From Aphrocallistes beatrix (Eukaryota; Porifera; Hexactinellida; Sceptrulophora; Aphrocallistidae): DNA of 64,000 bases. Position numbers and translations under genes: made by a program. Location: contig OY725490.1 of the NCBI GenBank assembly GCA_963281255.1, forward strand, positions 3,100,001 through 3,164,000, given 5' to 3'. Of this stretch, positions 11,285 through 22,517 are shown in pieces; position 1 is the stretch's first letter; every line of letters starts with the position of its first letter. A model generated the notes under the pieces. It made no database searches and was not told where the DNA came from. It was given only the letters and a program-made list of their open reading frames with translations.

Positions 11285-11415
11285 TCGAAAAATATTTTAG
11301 AATCATTGAAAATATTCCAATTACAATCTCTAAAGACCATACTTAGGTTGTTTGAGTATAAGAAATGTTATGTCTAATGAAGTTTGTATCACTCAGAACT
11401 TATTGATCACCCTGT
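11285..11415 (+). mobile_element. right-end fragment of the 'CAGGGTGGCTCATAAG' MITE
   Basis: It matches the last ~130 bases of the complete copy at 12289-13020, ending CACCCTG then TA. Confidence 0.7.
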
Positions 11416-11619
11416 ATTTCTGAATTTTCTGTCGAATTCATCTTCCCCAAATATATTCTAATTTCATATATGGATATTATTTGATATTATGTCACCTTTT
11501 TCAACTGAACTTTCGTCCCCAGAAATTTCGTGCCATAGGAATTTCGTCTCATTAGAGATTAAAATAAACGGGTACTAATATGGAATAGGCGAAAGTTGAT
11601 GCCTTTGGAGTGAAGTATG

Positions 11620-12140
11620 TTGAAAAAGAATGGCGAATGTTTCGTCGCCGGATGTTTCGTCGCTGATATTTCTTTGAATGAAATTATTGAATCCTCACTT
11701 TCATTCTCCCATTTATTTTAACAAACAATAAATGGCAATCACCCACCCCCTCACGAAATAAAAATACCACTCTCGCGTGCCATTTGATATTATTTCAAAC
11801 CAAAATGCCACTTTCTCTTCGCTCTTATACATAATACAGTCGACATCGGGGGTTTTTTACTATCGGCTTTTTTTGACTGTTTTTGGTGCAAAAATCTGAG
11901 TTTCAGGTACAGTATACTTTGGGTTTTTTAGACTATCGTTTTTTTTGACATTTTTCCATGCAAATGGGGTGTCAAAAAACCCCGATGTCTACTGTACTCT
12001 CTAAAGTCTCACTCTCCTATTAATTCTATTCATCTTTAGAACATGAATGTTTCCCAACAGTTTGTAATTCCATTCGAAGAGATATCAGCGGCGAAACATT
12101 CGGCGATGAAGCATCTAGGCGACGAAACATCCATTTACCG
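11620..12140. repeat. foldback with GTTTCGTCGC motifs, host of a nested MITE
   Basis: 'GTTTCGTCGCCGGATGTTTC' at about 11639-11658 is mirrored by the opposite-strand motif set near 12085-12130 (GGCGAAACATTCGGCGATGA, GGCGACGAAACATCC). The pogo-like MITE 11837-11994 sits between the arms. Outer ends of the foldback were not resolved. Confidence 0.55.
11837..11994. mobile_element. 158-bp pogo/Tc1-mariner-like MITE
   Basis: Terminal inverted repeats CAGTCGACATCGGGG... and ...CCCCGATGTCTACTG, flanked by TA on both sides (11835-11836, 11995-11996). There is an internal T-run/A-run foldback. CAGT starts with TA duplications are typical of pogo-type MITEs. Confidence 0.8.
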
Positions 12141-12288
12141 TTGAAAAAAGGGGTGAAATGAGGGGTTTTGATTGAGAATAGGTAAAAGCGAAAGGGGAAA
12201 AATACCCATAATAGCACTTTTTTCGCATCACTCAAAATTTTGATCTAAATGGTTCTCAATATGCATTGATGAGCATCCTATATTTCTA

Positions 12289-13020
12289 CAGGGCGGCTCA
12301 TAAGTTCTGTGACAAGCTTGGTTAGGTATAATTTTTAAAATATTCAAACAATCTTAGTTATTATTGTCTTTAGAGATTGCAATTCGAATAGTTTCAATGA
12401 TTTTAAAAGATGTTTCGAGTCTAAAACCTGGGACTGCGTTTGTATATGTTTTGTGGAGAAAATCGCGAATCAGGGCCCACTACTTTTCAAATTATCTTTC
12501 TAGACTCTTCTAGGAAAAATTAGCTGTCACATTTTCCTCGAACACTCTAAATTTGTGAAATATACGATGTTTAGGCCAGTACATATTGAGAACCATTTGG
12601 ATCAGATTTTTTCGTGATGTGAGAAAGAGCGATTTTGAGTGATTTTGCAAAATGTACCTAATTTGAACTCGTGAAATAATAACTTTCTCCCGTTTCTGAT
12701 AATGAATTCAATGGATTTGTGAAATATTTCCATGGTGAATGAAAGATATCTGTCGCTAAATCGTCATGGAACATCGATTATGAAAACATTTTACAGAAGC
12801 TGTGGGCTCTGATTTGCGATTGTCGCTGCGTGCCAAAACACATTTTTTCTCCACAAAACTCACAATACAAAACACAGTCCCAGGTCTTAGACTAAAAAAT
12901 CTTTTAAAATCATTACAAATATTCGAATTACAATCTCGAAAGACAATAATAACCAAGATTGTTTGAGTATAAAATATTTATACCTAACGAAGCTTGTCAC
13001 ATAATTTATGAGCCACCCTG
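12289..13020. mobile_element. complete 732-bp foldback MITE, family 'CAGGGTGGCTCATAAG', TA target
   Basis: The left end CAGGGCGGCTCATAAGTTCT and the right end (reverse complement) CAGGGTGGCTCATAAATTAT match through at least 45 bases of inverted repeat. TA flanks both ends (12287-12288, 13021-13022). It is the complete copy that explains the fragments at 9108, 11285, 13025, 25633 and 30030. No transposase is present. The TA target fits the Tc1/mariner assemblage. Confidence 0.85.
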
Positions 13021-13024
13021 TACA

Positions 13025-13321
13025 AATTTAGAATATTCGAGGAAAATATGCGAGCTAATTTTTCCTAGAATTTGGAGACTAGAAAGATAATTTAATAAGC
13101 AGTGGGCCCTGATTCGCGATTTTCACTGAATGCCAAGACACATTTTTTCTCTATAAAACATACTAAATAAAAAATAGTCTCAGGCCTTAGACTCGAATAC
13201 TTTCACAAAATCATTAACAATATTCGAATTACGATCTCTAAAGATCATAATAACCAAGATTGTTTTAGTTTTAAAAATTATATGTCCAATACTGCTTGTA
13301 ACAGAACTTATGGGCACCCTG
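13025..13321 (-). mobile_element. inverted left-arm fragment of the same MITE family
   Basis: The reverse complement matches the left arm of the complete element (end motif CACCCTG at 13315-13321; 'CTAGAATTTGGAGACTAG' segment near 13069). It abuts the complete copy. Confidence 0.7.
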
Positions 13322-13429
13322 TAGGTGCACAGTTCTAAAATGAGTGTTAGTGTCCGATCGGCCGTATTCACTCCCTTGGACACAGTTTGAGGATAATACT
13401 TTTAGTCTTTTGATTATAACTCAAAAACT

Positions 13430-13880
13430 ATTCAACATATCGGTTCCTGATTAAATAATAAAGGTCACCATGGATGTCTCTACAATATCATGCTATCACC
13501 ATCGTGATGACGTCATGATGATAGCAAAAAAATTTAAATTAATACTTTTTTACTGAAAAGGTGCCTAGGTACCTTTTTACGAATAGTAGGGAGAATGGAT
13601 AAAACTCATGAGTGATAAAATATACAGTTTGATTTTTCTACAATATACGTATACTAACTTCATTATGATGAGTCATGATGAATGAGAAAAAAATCGAAAA
13701 TCTGAGTCATTATTTGCTAATAAGATATATAGTATCTTGCGAGTAGATGAGATAGGAGTGAACATATGATTGATGAAATGCTTAGTACCGATGTTTCTAG
13801 TCTACAATATTATGCAAACATCATGATGATGAGTCATGATGAATCAGCAAAAAATCTAAATCCGGGTACAGTGACTCAAT
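13430..13880. repeat. diverged repeat, left member of an inverted pair flanking the GTPase gene
   Basis: In reverse complement this shares 'CATTTCATCAATCATATGTT', 'CTATCTCATCT', 'ACATCCATRGTGACCTTT' and the spacing between them with 20055-20310. Several TCATGATGA motifs occur within. Confidence 0.65.
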
Positions 13881-13889
13881 AGCATAACG

Positions 13890-14481
13890 TTTCACATGTG
13901 TATTCTCACAATACGTCATCTCATCTGTCTGTGAGGGACTTTTTAATTATAAAACAAATGTGACAATTACGTATATGTGTATAATGGAATTCACTTATTA
14001 GCAACCATTTTGTAAGCAAACCCCGAGTTGCAAATAATTATGCCACGTAAATATAGAGGCCGTCTCCCGGCTTTAATACACTAGATACGAAATTCTTGTA
14101 GCCTATATACACTGCCTGGACAAAAGTATTCGTACACCCCATAATTCCCCATACAAATAGTTATAATACTGATTTATTTAGCGAGTCAAGGTATTTAATT
14201 GGTTCGAGATACACTTAGTAATTTGACTTCAAATTCGAATTCTCCACATTCAAATTACCCACTTTATAAGTTTTCAACTTAATTACTCTTCTTCAAGATT
14301 AAGTATTTTCAGCATTTGCTTTCCTATGCCACATGCCGCGAGTGATCACCATTGTATATGATCGGTGGTATGAGGTGGCACAGTTTGAAAAATTTTAACC
14401 TTGTGAGACAGTGTATAATAGCCTATATTATATAGCTCCACGATTCCCTCCATTCTTAAGCTTAGCTATATACATACATAT
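13890..14481. other. 5' flank of the GTPase gene, with a Tc1-like end fragment
   Basis: At 14110-14139 lies CACTGCCTGGACAAAAGTAT, which looks like a Tc1/mariner-type terminal inverted repeat. A similar end, inverted, is at 47713-47735. No partner end was found here. AT-rich promoter-like sequence precedes the ATG but no clean TATA box stands out. Confidence 0.45.
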
Positions 14482-17400
14482 ATGGAGGAGTTCCGTAACC
14501 AGGTCAACATTCCGCACCACAAAGACATTACTCTTCAAGACGCTATTCTTATCACCTCTGCATCTCCTATGCAGGATGTCGCATCACTTTCCGAACTACC
14601 TACATACATGCTGAGTAAAATAATGATGCTAGATTGTGCGAGTAGGCAATTGCCTATATCATTTCCCATAGACACAGGAAGTAACCCGCCTAAGAGTGTA
14701 GTTGATATTTTATATGATGAAACTCAGAGCTGGAATGAAAAAGAAGACACAATTAACCCTATGGATGTGTTTCTCTTCTTGTTCATACAATGTCAATCAA
14801 ATTTTCGTCAAACTTTTGCAACCCAGGTTTCCAAATGTCAGCTCTCACTTCCCTTGATAGCCAGTTACCCTACTGCACAGAATCCTACATTTTACGTATT
14901 TGCCCTTAAAACTCTCGACAAAGTTTATTTCAATGTAAAGAATGTGAGTACCTCATTCTCAGTGACCGAGGAAATGCTCCCGATTGTTTCTTTTATCAGA
15001 ATCGGCAACTGTGATAAAAGTCAAAAGTCGGACATGCTAAATAGAGTATTGGGAATTTCAGGGTATTTCTATGATAGAAATCAACTTGGAAATTGTAAAA
15101 GGAGACTGTTTCTTAATGGAAATGTTGATATCGCATGGTTTCTACCAAAAATAGAAGAGAGTAGGGAAAATGTCATATGCAATGAACCATTCGTGATATT
15201 GAATTTAAGAGGAGACGCATTTAAATTTCCAATTCAACGTAAATTCATCACAACCGTCTCTTCATTCGTTTATGTCTTCATCGCCATTAACCAGTGTGAT
15301 CGTAACATGTCTGAGAATCTAGAGGATTTTCATAGTGAATATGGGGCCAAAGCAATATATCTTCTTCATAGGGGAGAAAAAAAACTTGAAAAAGAAAGTT
15401 TGAAAATCCCAGAGTTTCTAAAGGATTTCTCTGATACTGTTATATTTCTTGAGGGAAAAAATTTGGGAGAAGAATCCAATATCCTCGGAAAAAATATCTC
15501 AACTCGAATACGAAATGAGGGAAACATAATAAAGATCTCTCTTCTGGACTGTATTCCTATCGCGAGGAGACTTCTACTGCGTGTAGATGTAGATGTGAGT
15601 AATATTGAATCGAGTCAAAGTGTTGTTGACAAAATAATTACACATTTGTTTAATTCCAGTTGCGCCGATAAGGAAACTCATCCACAGCCATTAGCTGCTT
15701 TGAAGCGATCCATGTTACCATTACAAGGGAGTTATTGGTCACGGTGGGCAAGCTACACACGAGAATTGCATTCTTTTGAGTTGAAAAACTGTACAGATTT
15801 ATCTGAACATAAAAAAGGAGCCGAGGAGAATTTAAGAGAAGAACGTGAAAAACAGATACAAATATTACTGGAACCCTCTTCACTCTTGACTGATATACTC
15901 AACCACTGCAGGACATTCTGCACGTCGGGTGATTTCTATACTATGTGGAAACTTCTACAGAATGAATTTAACTCTCTATCTAAATTGTACTTACCTCCTC
16001 TCTACGAAGAATACAGGCGACTGCATGAATTGAGCATATCGTCAGAATTAGGGAAGAAAGATCATAACGAAGAAAAGCAAAAAGAGTTGAAAGATTCTCT
16101 TCGTAAAGCGGCCAAGGCAATCGCCGAATCTTCATTTGGGTTAGAACACATATTTCGTGAGTTAGGACAATTTTTCGAGGCATACGAATATAACAATACT
16201 TGTGAGTTTACAGATTTGTCGATATTGGAGAAAAAATTAAGTTTTCAGTTTGAAAAGTTGCCAGATATCGCTGCGAGTCTTTTGATTGAAGGTCACGCAT
16301 TTGAAATCTTAGATGGGGATGTGAACCATGTTCCTGTCACTTGGGTCACCGGGGTATTGAGATGCTTAGCGTATAAGATAGGAACTAACAAACGAGTGTT
16401 TGTTTTATCCGTTCTCGGAATTCAGAGCACAGGTAAATCAACGCTACTGAACACAATGTTTGGTGCGAACTTCCCTGTTTCATCTGGTCGGTGCACTCGT
16501 GGTATTTTCATACAGTTGATTCCGCTAGATACAGAACTTGCTTCTAAGCTGGGATATGACTACGTTATCCTTCTTGACACAGAAGGATTGAGAGCGCCAG
16601 AACTCTCCATCAACTCTTCTTACAGGCGAGATAACGAACTGGCAACTTTTGCTATCGGACTAGGAGATGCTACTGTTATTAATATGTCTGGAGAAGGGCA
16701 CAGTGATGTTCAGGACATACTGCAGATCATCATATTCGCGTTCATTCGGATGAGAGAATCCTATTCCAAGCCTAGATGTATGTTTGTACATCAAAATGTA
16801 CCTGATCCCCAAGCTCACACCAAACTCCTAGTTGCTAGAAGCAACTTGTTGAAAACTCTTGACAAAATGACCCAATGTGCTGCTCATCAAGAAAATAAAA
16901 CTGATTTCTACAAACGATTCTGTGATGTGATAGAGTTTCGGCCTGAAAAGGAAGTTTTTTATTTTCCAGGTCTATTTGATGGAGAGCAACCCCTGCATAG
17001 GATAGCTCCTGCGTATGCAAAAAAAGCAGCTAATTTAAGAGAAAATGTTTTGAAGTGTTTCATTGATACTGACAAACAATTTCAAACCGTATTAGCTTGG
17101 TCTGAAAAACTAACAAGACTATGGGAAGCTGTTTTGCAAGAAAATTTCGTGTTTTCATACAGGAATGCTTTGGAAGTAACTGCTAGATTCAAATTAGATT
17201 GTGAGTTATCTTCTTGGTATTCTAATTACATTCGATCTTGGATTTCCAAGAAAGCTGAATCACTTAATCTCCTTTTCAATGATGATTTAGCTGAGGTTGA
17301 TACAACTGTAGAAAGACTTCTATCAGAACTCAGAGAGGAAAGTAACTCACCAACGATTGAATCAGATTCAGAAAATAAGTTAATGAACTTTTTTTTCGTA

Positions 17401-19413
17401 GATCATGATAACAAGGATATCTTTATTCAATGGAAAGCCAATACATCTTTATACATTCAAGCGAAACGTGACGCACATATCCAAAAGATGGAGAAAGAAT
17501 ATAAGATAGTTTCTAAAGTGCAGAAAACTAGAAAAGAGATAGATAACGTATTTTTTAAATTTCGTAGAGAAATTGTATCAAAGGTTCGTTCCTTATTCCA
17601 TGAAATGAAATTACAAGGCAAATCACTGAAAGATAAATCTCTTGTTAAAACACGATTCCAAAGGATGTGGGACGAATGGAGGGCGGAAATTGAAGTAGAT
17701 GCTACAATTCCTGAAAGAGATATAAGTAAGGACGTACAGAGAGCACTAAGTGAGTCTCCTATCATCAAGTCTATGAGCACTCTTTCTTCCAAAAAAGATA
17801 TTATTATGGATACCAGTAGGTTTGTCTTCCTCGGTTCTCAGGATTTCTCATACTTATCCAAGTTGAGTTCTCATAATGATTCAGACTACTTTGCAGTTCG
17901 TGATTTAATTGCAAAAAAGAGTAGTTATATCTCCATTTTTGCTTTTTTATCAAAAAAGGTAAGCACTAATACAAAGTTAGACCAATTTACTACTTTGATC
18001 AACATACTTAATAGTCAGTGTGAGAGAAAAATTAGAGAGTATTCCTCTTCTTTTGTAAAAAATGAGTGTCCATATGATCCTAATGTCTTTTTTGTTGTAA
18101 TAGAGCTATGTTACAATATTCTAACCAATCATAATTTAGCTGAGGAGAATAATGTCCAATCTTCTCTACAAATAACTCCTGATTTCAAGTTTAATTTTAT
18201 ACTCTTTCAGTGTTGCAAAGCAATTCCATCCTTTCAAACGATTCAGAAAAACTTTTTATCTAAGATTAGCTTAAATAGGAAATTTATCTCTCTGGAGTCT
18301 CAATTAAAAAATACCTTCACTAATTTATGTGAAGGAATAGAGACTGAATACTGTGCCAAAGAAATGGCTAGCATTACAATGCAGGGACTGCAAGATTATT
18401 TGACAGATTCTGTTTCTCCCGTTCTTATTCAACTTTTCAAGGAAGACCTCGTTAACCAATCTGATTATAACAGTAGAGCTTCTCTCATACTGCGTATACT
18501 AAAGGATTTAGTTCGTGATAAAAGGTTTGAAAATTACATATCTTACATTACTAAACCCACAAATTTTATTATTGAGTATGTTCGCAAACAAATATCTAAA
18601 TATTTGAAAAATAATAATGTTTTAAATCGTGTCAAGACAGTCATACTTGAAGAAGTGAATTCCTTAGTAGATCTATACATCCAAGCAAGTAAGGATGAAT
18701 GCCCTGATTTAGTTTATTCTGTGATCACACTGAAGACCAAAATTTGGGGAACATTTATAAAAGGCTTTTATTCTAAAATAAAATTTAAAACTAGAAATGT
18801 TTCAGTAAGTGACTTGGATGTTTTAGATATTTATTCCATCTCTGAGTATGGACAATTTTGCGATGTATATTCAACAGAGATGAAGAAGCTTGTAAAAGAT
18901 CTAAATTGGTTAAAATGGATATCTACGATTCTTAAAGAAGACGACATGATTTATACAGCTATCACTGATCCTTTATTAGAATGCCAAGCACTCTGCCCAT
19001 TCTGTAAGGAACTCTGTCAATTGGCTGCTGGAGACCACGAACATTATTGTGGTACATTTCATCGGCCAAAAGGGGTAACTGGATGGCATCATTATAATTC
19101 CAGAGAAATATCAGTAAAAGATTGTGCTTCTTCTATCAAGAAGCAAGGCAGATTTAGATATAACGATAAATTGTATAATTATGTTGACTACAAAAATGTA
19201 AATGAACATTTTAACTCTTGGAAAATTTTGGGAAGTGACTATATTGACTCAAAATACTGGCAATGGGTTCTCTACCATTTTAAAAAGAGGTTTCTCGAGT
19301 ATTACGATATAGTTGATAACCCAGACATCCAGCCTTGGAGATGTTTGAAGGAGGTAGAAGTTATTTCAGACTTAGAAAACCACTATAAAAGTGAAATTTT
19401 CCGTCTTCGTTAG
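14482..19413 (+). CDS. very large inducible GTPase-like protein (GVIN-type), single exon
   Basis: 1643 residues without introns, as in vertebrate GVIN/VLIG genes, which have one giant coding exon. The G domain shows G1 GIQSTGKST (residues 646-654), a CTRG switch, G3 DTEGL (699-703), then NMSGEGHSD (734-742), the characteristic GVIN block. The N-terminal third carries family-like text (MDVFLFLFIQC near 95, SKCQLSLPLIA near 120). The C-terminus has the GVIN Cys/His cluster CPFCKELC (1505-1512) and CGTFHRPKG (1523-1531). Long helical stretches follow the G domain. Vertebrate GVIN1 is about 2400 residues, so this is a shorter form. The family is linked to interferon or infection responses in vertebrates. 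Here the role is unknown. Start chosen as the first ATG, since family similarity begins within ~15 residues. Confidence 0.92.
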   Translation: MEEFRNQVNIPHHKDITLQDAILITSASPMQDVASLSELPTYMLSKIMMLDCASRQLPISFPIDTGSNPPKSVVDILYDETQSWNEKEDTINPMDVFLFLFIQCQSNFRQTFATQVSKCQLSLPLIASYPTAQNPTFYVFALKTLDKVYFNVKNVSTSFSVTEEMLPIVSFIRIGNCDKSQKSDMLNRVLGISGYFYDRNQLGNCKRRLFLNGNVDIAWFLPKIEESRENVICNEPFVILNLRGDAFKFPIQRKFITTVSSFVYVFIAINQCDRNMSENLEDFHSEYGAKAIYLLHRGEKKLEKESLKIPEFLKDFSDTVIFLEGKNLGEESNILGKNISTRIRNEGNIIKISLLDCIPIARRLLLRVDVDVSNIESSQSVVDKIITHLFNSSCADKETHPQPLAALKRSMLPLQGSYWSRWASYTRELHSFELKNCTDLSEHKKGAEENLREEREKQIQILLEPSSLLTDILNHCRTFCTSGDFYTMWKLLQNEFNSLSKLYLPPLYEEYRRLHELSISSELGKKDHNEEKQKELKDSLRKAAKAIAESSFGLEHIFRELGQFFEAYEYNNTCEFTDLSILEKKLSFQFEKLPDIAASLLIEGHAFEILDGDVNHVPVTWVTGVLRCLAYKIGTNKRVFVLSVLGIQSTGKSTLLNTMFGANFPVSSGRCTRGIFIQLIPLDTELASKLGYDYVILLDTEGLRAPELSINSSYRRDNELATFAIGLGDATVINMSGEGHSDVQDILQIIIFAFIRMRESYSKPRCMFVHQNVPDPQAHTKLLVARSNLLKTLDKMTQCAAHQENKTDFYKRFCDVIEFRPEKEVFYFPGLFDGEQPLHRIAPAYAKKAANLRENVLKCFIDTDKQFQTVLAWSEKLTRLWEAVLQENFVFSYRNALEVTARFKLDCELSSWYSNYIRSWISKKAESLNLLFNDDLAEVDTTVERLLSELREESNSPTIESDSENKLMNFFFVDHDNKDIFIQWKANTSLYIQAKRDAHIQKMEKEYKIVSKVQKTRKEIDNVFFKFRREIVSKVRSLFHEMKLQGKSLKDKSLVKTRFQRMWDEWRAEIEVDATIPERDISKDVQRALSESPIIKSMSTLSSKKDIIMDTSRFVFLGSQDFSYLSKLSSHNDSDYFAVRDLIAKKSSYISIFAFLSKKVSTNTKLDQFTTLINILNSQCERKIREYSSSFVKNECPYDPNVFFVVIELCYNILTNHNLAEENNVQSSLQITPDFKFNFILFQCCKAIPSFQTIQKNFLSKISLNRKFISLESQLKNTFTNLCEGIETEYCAKEMASITMQGLQDYLTDSVSPVLIQLFKEDLVNQSDYNSRASLILRILKDLVRDKRFENYISYITKPTNFIIEYVRKQISKYLKNNNVLNRVKTVILEEVNSLVDLYIQASKDECPDLVYSVITLKTKIWGTFIKGFYSKIKFKTRNVSVSDLDVLDIYSISEYGQFCDVYSTEMKKLVKDLNWLKWISTILKEDDMIYTAITDPLLECQALCPFCKELCQLAAGDHEHYCGTFHRPKGVTGWHHYNSREISVKDCASSIKKQGRFRYNDKLYNYVDYKNVNEHFNSWKILGSDYIDSKYWQWVLYHFKKRFLEYYDIVDNPDIQPWRCLKEVEVISDLENHYKSEIFRLR

Positions 19414-20054
19414 AATTTCCATTAACTTTTGAATTTTCACTTAACTTTTTTATTCTTACATATTTTATATTAGATTTAGTGTTTTTGTAACGAAAAATCC
19501 ATCTAAGGGTATCACTACGGGTGTGGAAGGGCTGTCTTCCTAATACAGTAGAACCTTTATATGTAGGCAATTTTAGCCCATTCAATTCGTTTCCATACAA
19601 GAAATTATTTTCTTATTCAAATTAACCACTTTGACTGGGAAAAGTATTCAGAGAGCGATTTTTTGGAATATTTTGCAACTTGTCACAAGGTCGGTTCTTG
19701 ACTTGACAACATTTTGATCTAAATAGTCTGAAAATGAACGAGGGGAGTTGTACTTGTACTTAAGTATTATTGACTTAAAATGAGTAAATGATTTGATATT
19801 ACTATTTTTGGTTTTATTCAAACCTTTTTGCTTTTGTCTTGTGATTACGGTACAAAATCATAAGTTAGGAATGGGGGAGTAGGTATATCCTCTTCCCCCC
19901 TTCTGGTTCTAGTCTCCACAACAGTGGTTCCTAATTTAGTTACTCGGCACCCACTTTTAGTTCTGCAACAAACCCGCTACCCCCGCAAGTTAACGAGAAT
20001 AAATATAATTATCCTTGATTAACTCAATGCTAATAAAGGATGACTAATGTGAGA
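19414..20054. other. 3' flank of GTPase gene, repeat debris
   Basis: It contains a possible pogo-like end at 19546-19570 ('CAGTAGAACCTTTATATG') and a hAT-like end at 19924 ('CAGTGGTTCC'), both without partners. No gene was seen. Confidence 0.4.
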
Positions 20055-20310
20055 GATGCTGCTTCACTAAATCTTGAATATTTTACTGATGCACCATGAC
20101 GTAATCATGATAAATTTTAATAATGTATTCATCCATATTACATTTCATCAATCATATGTTCACTTCTATCTCATCTTATTCGCGAGATATACGTCTTATT
20201 AGGAAATGATTACATGGATTTTAAATTTTTTGTCGATACATCCATAGTGACCTTTGGTATACTAATGCAACGAGTATGTCGAATATCTTTCGAGTTTTAA
20301 TCAGTGTTGG
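20055..20310. repeat. right member of the inverted repeat pair flanking the GTPase gene
   Basis: Inverted relative to 13430-13880, with an internal deletion between about 20215 and 20230 compared with that copy. Confidence 0.62.
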
Positions 20311-20614
20311 TACTTGTCCATAATTCCTCTCTTAGCGAGAGTTCAGAAGATAATGAGTTGTTAAATGTTTAAAACCCTCGCTTGCCACAGGAATGTGTTG
20401 CGTCATTTCCGGTTTAAGCCATTTTCAATGGGGAAGCCATAAAAATTTGGGGTATTTACTATAAATAGGAAATACCCCAAGCCGTCCGAGGGTTAATTAA
20501 GGGTTATCTATGAAGATTTTTGTTTTATTCTTTAAATACGTTGTCATCATACAAATAAACCAACTAGTAATAAATAATAAAATGATCTACTACATATACA
20601 GGAGTTAATATTAA

Positions 20615-21911
20615 TCAGTTTTTGTTCAGTAGAAGGCTGCGAGTAAAGCTAGGTGTGAACCTAGTTTGTACGTAGCCATAGCGATATTTGAGCTTATTGA
20701 GAAGGATGCGACCAAAGAACAGAGCAGTACACAGCAGGTACTGAGATACGAGCAGAAACGCTGCTATCAATTCAAGTATTAAAGTGGCAGAATCTTCAAT
20801 ATAATAAGCGTGTTGGAATGCTTCAATCTCTTGTTCAGTAACAAGCACTGGCTTGTAGTAAGCAATTCCGTAAATATAATTGAGTAGACAAGGACCATGT
20901 TGCAGGGCGATAGTGAGCAGTATGAAGATATTGTCTAGAAATTGACAAATTTAGGAAAAGAATTGCTAATCCAAAACAACACATGATGACGAGAAACTGA
21001 TAACAGCTGATGACTGCTCTTCTGACTAAGAAGGTGATTGCAGTGTTCGGGAATAAGTATTGTATTAAACAGTCACTATGCCTTATAACTGTTGCGATTT
21101 CGTTTGTGGAATTCAATAAAACCATTATCATGACGAAAGAGGATGCGAACAAGAGAAATCTCCGTAAGATTGCGAATATTTTTGTCCATTTCTGTTTCTG
21201 TATATATTCCTGTCGGGTGGAATGCCACTTGGCTTCTTCGCTTAATCCTTTTAGCAGAAGATAGAATTTCTTACTCACATACACGAAAACGTAAACATCT
21301 AATGTGAAAAAGGGCAATTCCATGATATGCATAACATATTGAGTGATAATGAAGTAATTTGATAGGACAAGATAGGAAAACCTGAGCAGGAAGTAGCCAG
21401 AATATCCTATTATCCACCTCTTGTATTGCGCATTCAGGTAAGCCCTCCTCAATACTATCATGAACAAGTTCAAGAGAATCGGTATGAGGTATCCTAGACT
21501 GCCGTTTATATCGATGAGGATACCAAAGAACGTTGTTTCACCGTAGAGGATACAGGATTTGTTTATATTTATGTTTACAATTGTTATACTTATATTTGAT
21601 CTGAATACCCAATTGTCTTCTGATCTGAATGCATGATATATGCTAACGATACAGGACATAAAGCACATAGTAGCCTCAAAACTGGAGATGATTTGAAAGA
21701 AACTGTGAGCCAATGATTGAATTTGTAAATTTTTCTTCACTTTGCTGAGATCAGTTGCAAATATAGTTGATGCTGGTATGTTTTTTATTCTACGTGAAAT
21801 CAGGATTTTTTGGTGTATAAAGTATGGTATCGTGAATAAAGTCATAATGAGGTATGGGATGAGTGCAAATGAAGCAATTCTATAAACGTATTTATAATTA
21901 GTTTGATCCAT
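20615..21911 (-). CDS. chimeric, frame-shifted multipass membrane gene (left duplicate)
   Basis: From ATG 21909-21911 to about 21031 the protein is nearly identical to the first ~293 residues of the gene at 26102-27262 (MDQTNYKYVYRIASFALIPY start, same helices). At 21031 the similarity ends abruptly, at the segmental-duplication breakpoint. The reading frame continues only to 20835 in unrelated hydrophobic sequence. A second frame, open from about 20943 to 20615, encodes convincing membrane text (NIFILLTIALQHGPCLLNY, then SATLILELIAAFLLVSQYLL and a basic tail). Either a frameshift near 20940 broke the gene, or a short intron with the plausible acceptor TTTCTAG at about 20935 joins them. No strong donor was seen. 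The C-terminal part probably comes from another multipass paralog. Whether a working protein is made is unclear. Confidence 0.65.
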
Positions 21912-21948
21912 GTTGTTGTCAATAGTTTGTTAGAATTAAAATTCTCTC

Positions 21949-21958
21949 TTATTTATAT
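21949..21958 (-). promoter_or_regulatory. TATA-like element for the left membrane gene
   Basis: The minus strand reads ATATAAATAA about 40 bases upstream of the ATG at 21911. The same element sits at the same distance in the right duplicate. Confidence 0.45.
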
Positions 21959-22517
21959 TGAGTATCATCTAAAAGAGAACGTGGTGAATTGAAAGCAATT
22001 AATACTTCTTCGTAATGTAAGTATTTCTTTCATCACTACACACTAGCTTAAAATGAAAGTGAAATTACTATTTGCATACCTTTCTTTTCTGTGCTTACTT
22101 AATTACAACTTAACATATTTTTATATTTTTGTTTATTCTACAATTTTTAGTCATTTTCATTTTAAGGATGAATGCTTATGTATACTTATCCACTAAACCA
22201 CATTTTGTAATAATCTTATAATTATTCCATTTTACTTACGCCTAAAAAGCTTCTCGAGCTTCTAGATAATCCTTGATAGAGTATCTCAATATGTAGAATC
22301 TGATTTTCGAATTTAGATAGTAATACTTTTCATACTTGTATTTTGCGATTTATTTTTACTTTCTGTATCCATTGTAAAAAAACATGCAAAATATTTGTAA
22401 TTTGCACTTCAGCGGTGATCATAAATAACTATTAACAACAACAATTTACTGCTGCATCGAACAATCCTTACTAGTATTAAAACTCGATTAATGTTTATGT
22501 ATGTATATATGTATATT

